In this document: one piece after another, positions 14,347 through 23,573 of the stretch | How the letters are laid out: the number at the start of each line of letters is the position of its first letter | Numbering within the stretch: position 1 is the stretch's first letter | NCBI RefSeq assembly: GCF_900119485.1 | Contig: NZ_FPJZ01000002.1 | Span: 255,697-319,696 of the forward strand | Source of the DNA: Thermoactinomyces sp. DSM 45891 | GTDB lineage: Bacteria; Bacillota; Bacilli; Thermoactinomycetales; Thermoactinomycetaceae | Length of the DNA: 64,000 bases | Direction of reading: 5' to 3' | Notes under the pieces: generated by a model | The model's database searches: none | What the model saw: the letters and a program-made list of their open reading frames with translations, nothing else | Told to the model about the DNA's origin: nothing | Translations under genes and position numbers: made by a program

Positions 14347-17235
14347 TCACGATAACGTAACCGCAGTCTCTTCTCGCGTAGCCCGATCTTTTTTCTCCTG
14401 CTCCATCCGCTCTCGATCTCGTCTCAATATCGGCTCTAGATATTGCCCAGTGTAGGATCCTTTCACCTTCACTACTTCCTCAGGAGTCCCTTTAGCGATA
14501 ATCTTTCCGCCTCCGTTTCCTCCCTCTGGACCTAGGTCAATAATATAATCAGCTGTTTTAATCACATCCAGATTATGCTCAATAACAAGTACGGAATCCC
14601 CATTTTGACAGAGTCGTTGGAGCACAACCAGCAAGCGAGCAATATCATCAATATGAAGTCCTGTTGTAGGTTCATCTAAGATATACAAGGTTCGTCCTGT
14701 GCTCCGTTTGTACAACTCAGAAGCGAGTTTCACCCGCTGTGCTTCCCCACCCGATAAGGTAGTAGCTGGCTGTCCAAGCTTCATATAACCCAAGCCCACA
14801 TCAAACAACGTTTGTAACTTTCGCTTGATACGGGGGATATTCTCAAAGAAAGCAAGCGCATCTTCGATGGTCATATCGAGGATGTCGGAAACATTTTTCC
14901 CTTTATACTTGATCTCTAGCGTATCGCGATTATAGCGTTTCCCTTTACATTCTTCACACGGAACGTAGACATCAGGCAAGAAATGCATCTCAATTTTAAT
15001 AATCCCATCCCCACGACAAGCTTCACAACGTCCACCTTTCACATTAAAACTAAATCGTCCTTTCTGATAACCACGCACTTTCGCCTCTTGTGTGGCCGAA
15101 AAGACATCACGTACGTCATCGAACACACCAGTGTACGTAGCTGGATTGCTCCGCGGGGTACGACCGATAGGCGATTGGTCGATATTAATTACTTTATCCA
15201 ACTGCTTTAAACCAATAATTTGTTTATACTGACCCGGAACAACCCTAGAACGATGCAACTCGCGTGACAACGATTTTAGCAAGATCTCATTGATTAAGGT
15301 ACTTTTTCCAGAGCCAGAGACCCCTGTCACTGCAGTAAACACACCGAGTGGGATTTTCACGGAAACATTACGCAAATTATTTTCACTTGCTCCCTTTATC
15401 TCTAACCACTTCTCACTCGTCTTTCTACGCTCTTCTGGCAAGGAGATAAACTTGCGACCACTTAAATAGGCACCTGTCAAAGACTCAGGATTCGCCATTA
15501 CTTCTTGGGGAGTCCCCTCAGCGGTTACCACACCCCCGTGTACGCCAGCACCCGGTCCAATATCAAGGATATAATCAGCGGCTAGCATCGTATCTTCGTC
15601 ATGCTCCACCACAATCAGCGTATTGCCTAGATCACGCATCCTTTTTAAGGTTTCAATCAAGCGAGTATTGTCTCGTTGATGCAGTCCGATACTAGGTTCA
15701 TCGAGAATATAGAGGACTCCCATTAAACTGGAACCGATCTGAGTAGCCAGTCGAATCCGTTGGGCCTCTCCACCTGATAAGGTCCCCGCCGCACGATTCA
15801 AGGTTAAATAAGTTAATCCCACATTAACCAAGAAACCAAGACGGTCCTTGATTTCTTTCATTACTTGACGAGCGATCTGTGTATCTTTCTCAGATAATTG
15901 GAGTTGATCAAAGAACTCCCACGCATCGGCGATCGATAAAGAGCCTACAAAATGAATATTCTCTCCACCAACCGTTACATGAAGAATCTCCTGACGAAGA
16001 CGTGCACCCTTACAGGTTGGACAAGGCTTTGTCGTCATATAAGACTCTAGCTGCTCTCTTACCATCTCAGAACTCGTCTCTCGATAACGGCGCTGCATAT
16101 TGGTAATAACACCTTCAAAACGAGCATCCATTTCCCGGGACATGCCCATATCATTTTGATAGAGAAAACGAAATTTTTCTTTTGATCCGTACAAGACTAT
16201 GTCTTGATGCTTTTTACTCAATTTCTCAAAACCAGTATCCATATCGATCCCAAATGCCTCACACGCCGCTGTCAACAACTTCTCATAATAAGAGTTAGGG
16301 GAGGAAAACCAAGGTTCAATCGCCCCCTCGCGCAAGGACAAAGAACGATCTGGAATCATAAGATCAGGATCAATCTCCATTCGATTCCCCAGACCATCGC
16401 AAGTAGCACAAGCACCAAAAGGGCTGTTAAAAGAAAACATTCTAGGCGATAACTCATCCATACTAAATCCACAAATCGGACAAGCCAGATTCTGACTAAA
16501 CATTAATTCCTCGCCATCTATCACATCAATGAGTACTTCTCCATCTGATAATTGAAGCGCCGTCTCAATAGAATCTGTTAACCTTGTTTCAATGCCTTCT
16601 TTGATCACAATCCGATCCACAACCACTTCAATCGAGTGCTTTTTGTTTTTTTCCAGTTGAATTTCCTCGGAAATCTCCATTAGCTCTCCATTCACTCGTA
16701 CCCGTACAAACCCCTGACGTCCTATCTCTTGCAGAAGTTTAACGTGCTCACCTTTACGCCCCTTTACAATCGGTGCCAAAATTTGAATCCGAGTCCGCTC
16801 AGCCAATTCCATGATTCGATCCACCATCATCGGTACAGTTTGTGATGCAATCTCAATACCATGTGCGGGACAATGAGGATGCCCAACACGAGCAAAGAGA
16901 AGCCGTAGATAGTCGTAAATCTCCGTCACAGTCCCTACTGTAGAGCGGGGATTGCGGCTCGTCGTTTTCTGATCAATCGAGATGGCTGGCGAGAGACCTT
17001 CAATCGCCTCGACATCTGGTTTATCCATCTGCCCGAGAAATTGACGAGCATAAGCAGACAACGACTCGACATAGCGACGTTGTCCTTCTGCATAAATCGT
17101 ATCAAATGCCAACGATGACTTTCCTGAACCACTTAAACCGGTTAAAACCACAAATTGATCACGTGGGATGGTAACATCGATATTTTTGAGGTTATGCACC
17201 TTCGCCCCACGGATTACGATAGAATCTTGAGCCAT
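14347..17235 (-). CDS. uvrA: Excinuclease ABC subunit A
   Basis: 962 residues, full length. UvrA dimers scan DNA for bulky lesions and load UvrB in nucleotide excision repair. Two ABC modules are complete: Walker A GLSGSGKSS and GVSGSGKST, with signatures LSGGEAQRI and LSGGEAQRV. Both zinc modules have their cysteine pairs (CPICG...CATCDG and CEACRG...CEECKG). The ATG is 7 bases after the uvrB stop and its ribosome site GAGGGAG is inside uvrB, so the two form one operon, presumably under the LexA-type box upstream of uvrB. Confidence 0.98.
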   Translation of the reverse strand: MAQDSIVIRGAKVHNLKNIDVTIPRDQFVVLTGLSGSGKSSLAFDTIYAEGQRRYVESLSAYARQFLGQMDKPDVEAIEGLSPAISIDQKTTSRNPRSTVGTVTEIYDYLRLLFARVGHPHCPAHGIEIASQTVPMMVDRIMELAERTRIQILAPIVKGRKGEHVKLLQEIGRQGFVRVRVNGELMEISEEIQLEKNKKHSIEVVVDRIVIKEGIETRLTDSIETALQLSDGEVLIDVIDGEELMFSQNLACPICGFSMDELSPRMFSFNSPFGACATCDGLGNRMEIDPDLMIPDRSLSLREGAIEPWFSSPNSYYEKLLTAACEAFGIDMDTGFEKLSKKHQDIVLYGSKEKFRFLYQNDMGMSREMDARFEGVITNMQRRYRETSSEMVREQLESYMTTKPCPTCKGARLRQEILHVTVGGENIHFVGSLSIADAWEFFDQLQLSEKDTQIARQVMKEIKDRLGFLVNVGLTYLTLNRAAGTLSGGEAQRIRLATQIGSSLMGVLYILDEPSIGLHQRDNTRLIETLKRMRDLGNTLIVVEHDEDTMLAADYILDIGPGAGVHGGVVTAEGTPQEVMANPESLTGAYLSGRKFISLPEERRKTSEKWLEIKGASENNLRNVSVKIPLGVFTAVTGVSGSGKSTLINEILLKSLSRELHRSRVVPGQYKQIIGLKQLDKVINIDQSPIGRTPRSNPATYTGVFDDVRDVFSATQEAKVRGYQKGRFSFNVKGGRCEACRGDGIIKIEMHFLPDVYVPCEECKGKRYNRDTLEIKYKGKNVSDILDMTIEDALAFFENIPRIKRKLQTLFDVGLGYMKLGQPATTLSGGEAQRVKLASELYKRSTGRTLYILDEPTTGLHIDDIARLLVVLQRLCQNGDSVLVIEHNLDVIKTADYIIDLGPEGGNGGGKIIAKGTPEEVVKVKGSYTGQYLEPILRRDRERMEQEKKDRATREETAVTLS

Positions 17236-17242
17236 ATGCGTG

Positions 17243-19228
17243 TTATACTCCCTCTGCTTTTAATTCAATCAGCAAGTCACGCAATTCTGCCGCTCTTTCG
17301 AATTGCAGTTCCTTTGCCGCCTTTTTCATCTCATACTCTGTCTGTTCAATCAGTTTCACTCGATCCGCTTTCGATAGCTTTTTGCCCGTTTTACTGGTAG
17401 CATATGTCTCTTCACTCTCTGCCACTTTCGTCGCTTCAATGACTTCACGAATCTTCTTCTGAATCGTCGTCGGTGTAACGCCATGCTCTTCGTTATAAGC
17501 CATCTGAATGGAACGACGACGCTCAGTCTCTCGGATCGCGACATCCATCGATCGGGTTATTTTGTCTGCATACATAATCACTTCACCATTTGAATTACGC
17601 GCTGCTCGGCCGATCGTCTGAATAAGTGACTTCTCTGCACGAAGGAATCCCTCTTTATCTGCATCAAGAATCGCGACTAACGAAACCTCTGGTAAATCTA
17701 AGCCTTCCCGTAATAAATTAATCCCAATCAGTACATCAAATACCCCCACACGAAGGTCTCGTAAAATCGCCATTCGTTCAATCGTTTTAATATCCGAATG
17801 AAGATATCGCACCTTAATCCCGATCTCTTTAAGATAGTCTGTTAAATCCTCTGACATCTTCTTAGTAAGCGTCGTAACCAACACACGTTCATTTCGTTTG
17901 ATTCGTTTGTGAATCTCACCAATTAAGTGATCAATCTGCCCCTTAATCGGTTGAATATGGATCACAGGATCAAGGAGTCCTGTCGGGCGAATGATCTGTT
18001 CGATTACTTCAGGAGCTTTCTCAAGCTCATATCCGCCTGGAGTAGCGGAAACAAAAATCAATTGATGAATCTTCTGCTCAAACTCTGCAAATTTCAAAGG
18101 TCGATTATCTTTAGCAGATGGTAAACGGAAGCCGTGATCCACCAATACACCTTTTCGTGCTTGGTCACCGTTATACATAGCATTAATTTGTGGGATGGAA
18201 ACATGAGACTCGTCCACCACAATTAAAAAATCATCTGGAAAAAAATCGATCAATGTATATGGCGCTTCACCGGGTTGATTCCCTATTAAATGGCGAGAGT
18301 AGTTCTCGATCCCCGAACAGAAACCGATCTCTCTCATCATCTCAATATCGTAACGAGTACGTTGTTCCAGTCTTTGTGCTTCTAATAGTTTGTTATCAGC
18401 TCGGAATTCTTCCAACCTGATCTCCAGCTCTTCTTGTATTGTTTGAATCGCTCGTTCCATCACTTCAACACTGGTTACATAGTGAGAAGCCGGAAAAATC
18501 GCTACATGCTCACGATCTCCTATAATTTCTCCTGTAAGAACATCAATTTCACGAATGCGCTCAATCTCATCACCAAAGAATTCGACACGGACTGCTTGTT
18601 CACTCTTTGAAACTGGGAAAATCTCAATCACATCGCCTCTGACACGAAAACTCCCCCGTGTAAAGTTGATATCATTTCGCTCATATTGAATATCCACAAG
18701 TTTGCGCAAAATCTCGTTGCGCTCCCGCTCCATTCCCACACGAAGCGACAACACTAAATCTCCGTATTCCTTAGGGGACCCCAAGCCATAAATACAGGAA
18801 ACACTTGCCACGATAATTACATCTTGGCGCTCAAATAAAGCACTCGTAGCAGAGTGGCGTAATTTATCTATCTCATCATTAATGGAGGAATCCTTCTCGA
18901 TAAAAGTATCCGTCGAAGGAACATATGCTTCAGGCTGATAATAATCGTAATAACTTACAAAATACTCGACAGCGTTATTTGGAAAGAACTCTTTTAGCTC
19001 TCCACATAACTGGGCCGCGAGTGTCTTATTATGGGCAATTACCAGTGTTGGTTTGTTCACACGAGCTATGGTCTGAGCAATCGTAAACGTCTTCCCCGTC
19101 CCAGTCGCTCCTAATAGCGTTTGAAACTTCTTGCCAGATTGAATCCCTTCTGTCAACTGTTCAATCGCGCGAGGTTGATCTCCTTGCGGTTTATATTCTG
19201 ACACAAGTTGGAATACATTCTCTTGCAT
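17243..19228 (-). CDS. uvrB: Excinuclease ABC subunit B
   Basis: 661 residues from the ATG at 19228, which has GGGGGTGA in front; the ATG five codons earlier is too close to any ribosome site. UvrB is the damage-verifying helicase that receives the lesion from UvrA and recruits UvrC. Motifs include Walker A GATGTGKT, the beta-hairpin region YYDYYQPEAYVP, VDESH, SATPG, and helicase motif VI TIGRAARN. The C-terminal UVR domain (last 40 residues, ELQFERAAELRDLI) binds UvrA/UvrC. Confidence 0.98.
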   Translation of the reverse strand: MQENVFQLVSEYKPQGDQPRAIEQLTEGIQSGKKFQTLLGATGTGKTFTIAQTIARVNKPTLVIAHNKTLAAQLCGELKEFFPNNAVEYFVSYYDYYQPEAYVPSTDTFIEKDSSINDEIDKLRHSATSALFERQDVIIVASVSCIYGLGSPKEYGDLVLSLRVGMERERNEILRKLVDIQYERNDINFTRGSFRVRGDVIEIFPVSKSEQAVRVEFFGDEIERIREIDVLTGEIIGDREHVAIFPASHYVTSVEVMERAIQTIQEELEIRLEEFRADNKLLEAQRLEQRTRYDIEMMREIGFCSGIENYSRHLIGNQPGEAPYTLIDFFPDDFLIVVDESHVSIPQINAMYNGDQARKGVLVDHGFRLPSAKDNRPLKFAEFEQKIHQLIFVSATPGGYELEKAPEVIEQIIRPTGLLDPVIHIQPIKGQIDHLIGEIHKRIKRNERVLVTTLTKKMSEDLTDYLKEIGIKVRYLHSDIKTIERMAILRDLRVGVFDVLIGINLLREGLDLPEVSLVAILDADKEGFLRAEKSLIQTIGRAARNSNGEVIMYADKITRSMDVAIRETERRRSIQMAYNEEHGVTPTTIQKKIREVIEATKVAESEETYATSKTGKKLSKADRVKLIEQTEYEMKKAAKELQFERAAELRDLLIELKAEGV

Positions 19229-19262
19229 GGTAGTCACCCCCATTTCCAGATATCACAAAAAA

Positions 19263-19299
19263 ATTATATCATAATTCATATAGATACGAACATAAGTTC
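19263..19299 (-). promoter_or_regulatory. uvrB promoter with LexA/DinR box
   Basis: GAACATAAGTTC (19288-19299) fits the Gram-positive SOS box GAAC-N4-GTTC. A -10 TATAAT (19263-19268, minus strand) lies 17 bases from a -35 candidate GTTCGT (19286-19291) that overlaps the box, so bound repressor would block RNA polymerase. Confidence 0.8.
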
Positions 19300-19351
19300 T
19301 TTAATCTCTTTACAATCATTCTCTAATATATACTATTTCATACTGAAAGAA

Positions 19352-19385
19352 GTAAAAAACGTTAGGAGCACACTTCTCCTAACGT
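19352..19385 (-). terminator. Terminator after minJ
   Basis: A 10-bp perfect stem (19359-19368 with 19376-19385) is followed by a leftward run of six T. Confidence 0.9.
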
Positions 19386-19417
19386 ACACGATATAAATAA
19401 CTCTTACGCACCTGTAC

Positions 19418-20614
19418 TCATCTGCTCTTCCATTTCATGTCTAACCATCTCATCTCTTGGCCCATCTTAACCGATGCCGGTATGGCCCCAATCATACCTA
19501 GATGCTTCGGTGTATCCTCATAAATCGCTGTATGCAGAATCTGAAAATCATTACGCTCATCTAGTAATTCAAACTTACTATAGGCAGAAGTCGCCAGTGC
19601 ACTTTCCATATCATCCATCGTATTCACACAAATTCCGTTTACCTTTTGAATCGTATATCCAGGTCGGATCCCCATCTCCGCAGCAGGGGTCTCCGGTACC
19701 ACAGCTAGCACCTTCACTCCCCGTTCATCCGATACAAATACAGGCTCTTTTCGTTTCTCTCTATACTTTTCAATTAAATAGATGCATTCATGACCAACCA
19801 GCGTTAAGATGGATGCGATCCAGATAAAAGGTTGCCATTGCAGGGAAATCCAACTACTTACAAATAACAAGGCAGAAAGCATCAAGACATATGTAGACGT
19901 TAACCTCTGCTGACGTGCTAACGATTTTGTGCAATTATTACTAGCAAAGCTAAGGGAAATCGGTAATGGTAACCAACCACTTGAGGTTTGAATCATGGAA
20001 AATAGGGTCCACACACGACTTAAGAGGTATCCACTTACCACTTGTCCATGATTCTGTTTGATCTCAACGGGAAGCATACCTCGATTCCCTTCTAACCGAA
20101 TAAGCACCCACTCTATTAGTTGTGCACTTGCAACAATCATGATCCAATCTAAGACTGCAAAAGTTCGAATTGGCTCTAACCATAATTCATATTCAGCCGC
20201 CAAGCGGAACTCAGGATTCGCCGCGAGGACCAAGCTTATCACTGACAACAAACCAACCGCATAAGAAAAACCTGCAAAACGAAAACGGAGTAGCGAAACA
20301 GCGAAACATACACACCATACATATACAATCTGCTGGGCTGTAATATCAAAAGAAAATGACGTCCAAGCAAGGGAAGCTACAAAACCCCATCCAATCCCAA
20401 TTAAGCAAGTGCGCAATAACAAACGGATTGGAGATTCAATTGTTCTTCCATATAAGCGATATTCACGCCACACAAGAGAGAAAACGTGAATGAATGGTAA
20501 TAAAAAAGCAATCAACCACCACGGCTGTTCCCACATCTGAAGCCAAACCAACCCAACATCTCCAACCGACTGTAAAACATCCATTCCGTATTGCAACCAG
20601 ACCGACCAATCCAT
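19418..20614 (-). CDS. minJ: MinJ-like cell-division topology protein (multi-pass membrane plus PDZ)
   Basis: 398 residues, essentially the length of B. subtilis MinJ. About eight hydrophobic segments fill residues 35-290, and a cytoplasmic PDZ domain follows (about 300-380, with VKVLAVVPETPAAEMGIRPGYTIQKVNG). MinJ links DivIVA to MinCD and restricts division to midcell. The identification rests on architecture and on its place between uvrBA and ctpB, as in Bacillus, rather than on diagnostic motifs. It lies downstream of ctpB but behind a terminator. Confidence 0.72.
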   Translation of the reverse strand: MDWSVWLQYGMDVLQSVGDVGLVWLQMWEQPWWLIAFLLPFIHVFSLVWREYRLYGRTIESPIRLLLRTCLIGIGWGFVASLAWTSFSFDITAQQIVYVWCVCFAVSLLRFRFAGFSYAVGLLSVISLVLAANPEFRLAAEYELWLEPIRTFAVLDWIMIVASAQLIEWVLIRLEGNRGMLPVEIKQNHGQVVSGYLLSRVWTLFSMIQTSSGWLPLPISLSFASNNCTKSLARQQRLTSTYVLMLSALLFVSSWISLQWQPFIWIASILTLVGHECIYLIEKYREKRKEPVFVSDERGVKVLAVVPETPAAEMGIRPGYTIQKVNGICVNTMDDMESALATSAYSKFELLDERNDFQILHTAIYEDTPKHLGMIGAIPASVKMGQEMRWLDMKWKSR

Positions 20615-20634
20615 GAGACTTCGCCCCCCACCTC

Positions 20635-20676
20635 AAAAAAAATTACCCCCAAAAAATATAGCTAAGGGGGTAATTT
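20635..20676 (-). terminator. Terminator between ctpB and minJ
   Basis: A stem of about 11 bp (AAATTACCCCC with GGGGGTAATTT) with a 15-base loop is followed by a leftward T-run. It lies 34 bases past the ctpB stop. Confidence 0.9.
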
Positions 20677-20709
20677 CGACGAGATTTCCATAAAATCCTT
20701 TTTATGACA

Positions 20710-22149
20710 TCACTTCATATTCTTTTTTACTGTTTGAACAGCAACTTGTAGCTGAGCATCTTGCTTTGGATCTTGTAAATGCTCACGAAACTTGTTCAGT
20801 AGCTTCTCGGCCGTATTTTTATCAATCACACCTGAGGCAGATAAACTATTCGCCCTTTGGAATGCTGTCACTGAGGTCTCTGTTTTACTATCAAAGTAGC
20901 CATCTACTCTTCCAGGTGCAAAGCCGAGAGCATCCAACATCAACTGAGCATTTTTCACTTGCAGATCATTGGAATCCTTTTTCCATGGTGTCTCCGCATT
21001 AATTGGACCTGCCGCTGTGTATGCAGGAGGTTTTACTTCGATATCTGGCTTAATTCCTTTCGTTCCTCCATGTTGGTCCACCCAGTTTCCATTCGGTGTA
21101 AGCCATTTCGCAACTGTGATTTTCAGATTGCTAGAATCCGCTAAATCGATCGCTGTCTGTACGGTACCTTTACCAAAAGTAGTTTCCCCGATTAACGGAA
21201 CCCCTGCACTCTCTTTTAAGGCACCCGCTAAGATCTCAGAAGCACTTGCGCTCCCTTTATTAATCAACATGGCAATAGGGTATGGTTTTCCTTCTGATAC
21301 TTTGGAAGGAAATTTCTTTTTCGATCCATCTTTGGCTTCTACTTGCAAAATCGCTTTCTTACCGGGAACGAGTTGTTCTGCCATCTGCTGAACAGCTGGA
21401 AGTAATCCACCTGGATTTTGACGTACATCAATGATAAGCCCCTTCATACCATCTTTCTCCAAGCTAGCAATACTCTTTAAAAATTCGTCTGCTGTATCCT
21501 TCGAAAACTGCGTAACTTGAACATATCCAACCTGGTCAGGTAACATCTTCCCGTGTACAGTGATCAAGGGAATCTCATCACGTACTACATTTATTTTTTG
21601 AACGGTAGATACACCTGGACGGAGGATTTCGATAGCTACCTTGGAACCTTTCGGGCCTCGTATTTTCGAAACAGCCTCTTTCACACTTAAACCTTCCATA
21701 CTGGTCTCATTTACACGTAGAATCTGATCATCCGGGCGAATCCCGGCACGCTCAGCAGGAGATCCCTTAATAGGCGATACGACTGTTAGGCGACCATTTT
21801 TAATCGTAACTTCTGCACCTATGCCAGAAAAAGAGGAATCCAAGTCTTGTAGAAACTCTTTTGCCTCCGTTTGGTTCATATAATCGGAGTAAGGATCACC
21901 TAGAGCTTGAACCATTCCTTTCAAAGCACCATCAATCAACTTATCATCCGCCACATCACGCACATACCGTTCTTTAATGATGCGATATGCTTCATCCATT
22001 TTAGCCTGATATGGGGTACTGTTTTTCCCGCTAGTCTGAACAAGTGATCCCTTTCCCCATGGGGTCATCATCACTGCTGACGTAACCACCCCACCTACTA
22101 GCATCGAGCCAGCCATTAAAAGTGCAACTGTCTTTTTTCTAAACTCCAC
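20710..22149 (-). CDS. ctpB: Carboxyl-terminal processing protease, S41 family
   Basis: About 479 residues from a GTG at 22149, seven bases after GAGGGTGA; the ATGs at 22203 and 22170 lack ribosome sites. An N-terminal signal or anchor precedes a PDZ domain (LTVVSPIKGSPAERAGIRPDDQI), the S41 core with the nucleophile in NKGSASASEILAGAL and the Lys in FGKGTVQ, and a C-terminal peptidoglycan-binding domain (NAQLMLDALGFAPGRVDGYFD). In Bacillus CtpB cleaves SpoIVFA to activate sigma K during sporulation, and the position beside minJ and ftsXE matches. A vegetative role at the wall is also possible. Confidence 0.92.
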   Translation of the reverse strand: MEFRKKTVALLMAGSMLVGGVVTSAVMMTPWGKGSLVQTSGKNSTPYQAKMDEAYRIIKERYVRDVADDKLIDGALKGMVQALGDPYSDYMNQTEAKEFLQDLDSSFSGIGAEVTIKNGRLTVVSPIKGSPAERAGIRPDDQILRVNETSMEGLSVKEAVSKIRGPKGSKVAIEILRPGVSTVQKINVVRDEIPLITVHGKMLPDQVGYVQVTQFSKDTADEFLKSIASLEKDGMKGLIIDVRQNPGGLLPAVQQMAEQLVPGKKAILQVEAKDGSKKKFPSKVSEGKPYPIAMLINKGSASASEILAGALKESAGVPLIGETTFGKGTVQTAIDLADSSNLKITVAKWLTPNGNWVDQHGGTKGIKPDIEVKPPAYTAAGPINAETPWKKDSNDLQVKNAQLMLDALGFAPGRVDGYFDSKTETSVTAFQRANSLSASGVIDKNTAEKLLNKFREHLQDPKQDAQLQVAVQTVKKNMK

Positions 22150-22275
22150 GTTCGCTTCACCCTCATTCATCTGCGTTGCCGCTAAACTTGTCTCATAAAA
22201 CATATGTTATCAAAAAACAAAATAGTCTTCGAGTTAGGAAAAGGTTTGAAACCTTACAAATCCTATCCATTCCTA

Positions 22276-22314
22276 GGAAAAAACGACTACTACAAATTTA
22301 TAATGTAATAGTCG
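22276..22314 (-). terminator. Terminator after the last M23 gene
   Basis: A 10-bp stem with one G-U pair (22284-22293 with 22305-22314) is followed by a leftward T-run at 22276-22283. It closes the ftsE-ftsX-M23 block. Confidence 0.85.
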
Positions 22315-22321
22315 CTCTATC

Positions 22322-23434
22322 TTACTGAAGAGGCGGTAACCACGAGCGTGGATTCACAGCGCCTTCCTTATTTACATTCCCTACTCGTACTTCAAAATGA
22401 AGGTGAGGGCCAGTTCCAATACCATTATTCCCTACTGAGGAAATACGCTCTCCCCTCTTAACAGGGTCCCCAATCAGCTTCGTGATAACTTGTTGGGAAA
22501 AACTATGTGCATACGCACTATAGATCGCTCTTCCATCTTTATGGCCATGATAGATTACAATCAGCCAGCCATATCCACTAGAAGGTTTACTAGCTACTAC
22601 CACGCCATCTGCCACTGCATTGATTGGTTTTCCATAAGGGGCATCTATATCTAATCCATCATGCCTACTCCGTTTCTTCGTAACCGGATGGATTCGTACT
22701 CCAAATTCAGAATTCACCTTAGTACAACTATCACACGGTAAACTCATCGGGCCTGTAAAAGGGAAATTCAACTTACCACTCCGTAATAAATCTTGATTAA
22801 TTTCAATGATCTCATCTTCATAATGCTCTAATTCCTGATCGTACCCATCTACTTTATTTTGGCTCACTTTTTGTTTCTCACGCAATTGATCTTTGGCCAG
22901 ACCAATCTTCTTCATTTCTCCCCCTAATTCATCCTGAATCCCCTGAAGCTCTTTCTTTTTTTGCTTCACTTGATCTGTTGCTTTTTTGTAGTGTTGGAAG
23001 TCCTCAACCATAAAGTCCATCACAGACTTCAATAGGTCAAATTGCTCTGTGAACTCACGAACCCCATCAGATTGCAACAAATTCGCCAGTGGACTATCTA
23101 AGTATCCTTCTTCATATAAGCCCTTCGTAGCGGTTACTACTTTCTTCATAGCGGCAGCCTCTTGCTCTCTGGCTTTCACTAACTCCTGCTCAGCGGATTC
23201 AAATGTTTGGCCTAATTCATCCATCTTTTTTTGATATCCAGCAATTTCGGACTCAATCTGAGTGATTTGTCCATTTATATCATTTAACTTACTCTGTTCT
23301 TCTTTTTTCTTATTGGTAAGGTCATCTACCTTCTTTTTCGTGTCCGCTTGTGACTCTGCATAGGTTGTAACAGCTGGTGTCGTAGTTACTTGTAGAACTA
23401 GCATTGCGATAAATAAACGCTTCCACATACGCAT
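22322..23434 (-). CDS. Coiled-coil M23 metallopeptidase, FtsEX-linked (fourth of four)
   Basis: 370 residues. A signal peptide (1-26) precedes a long coiled coil (about 30-215) and a LytM/M23 domain (about 245-365). The Zn motifs HDGLD and HLHFEV are intact, with the third His in AYAHS. In the coiled coil, the stretch GYLDSPLANLLQSDGVREFTEQ resembles the PcsB/CwlO domain that docks on FtsX. Such proteins cut peptide cross-links in peptidoglycan when FtsEX activates them. It is most like the protein at 24701-25786 (shared LNFPFTGP-type linker and HGHK-DGRAIYSAYAHS insertion). A hairpin separates it from the previous gene, so it may be less expressed or separately controlled. Confidence 0.88.
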   Translation of the reverse strand: MRMWKRLFIAMLVLQVTTTPAVTTYAESQADTKKKVDDLTNKKKEEQSKLNDINGQITQIESEIAGYQKKMDELGQTFESAEQELVKAREQEAAAMKKVVTATKGLYEEGYLDSPLANLLQSDGVREFTEQFDLLKSVMDFMVEDFQHYKKATDQVKQKKKELQGIQDELGGEMKKIGLAKDQLREKQKVSQNKVDGYDQELEHYEDEIIEINQDLLRSGKLNFPFTGPMSLPCDSCTKVNSEFGVRIHPVTKKRSRHDGLDIDAPYGKPINAVADGVVVASKPSSGYGWLIVIYHGHKDGRAIYSAYAHSFSQQVITKLIGDPVKRGERISSVGNNGIGTGPHLHFEVRVGNVNKEGAVNPRSWLPPLQ

Positions 23435-23479
23435 AGATGTTGGATCTCCTAACGTTTAGGTATATGAAATGAATCTACT

Positions 23480-23548
23480 AAAAGTAAAAAGTTTGAACCA
23501 TCTTGCTAGTGAATCTACTATTTTCATCCGATAACAAGATGGTTCAAA
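23480..23548 (-). terminator. Long-loop hairpin between the third and fourth M23 genes
   Basis: A 14-bp perfect stem (23492-23505 with 23535-23548) encloses a 29-base loop and is followed on the leftward strand by TTTTT. GAATCTACTA occurs both in the loop and 40 bases away (23471-23480 and 23511-23520). Confidence 0.75.
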
Positions 23549-23573
23549 TTTTATATCCCTTACGACCCATCGC

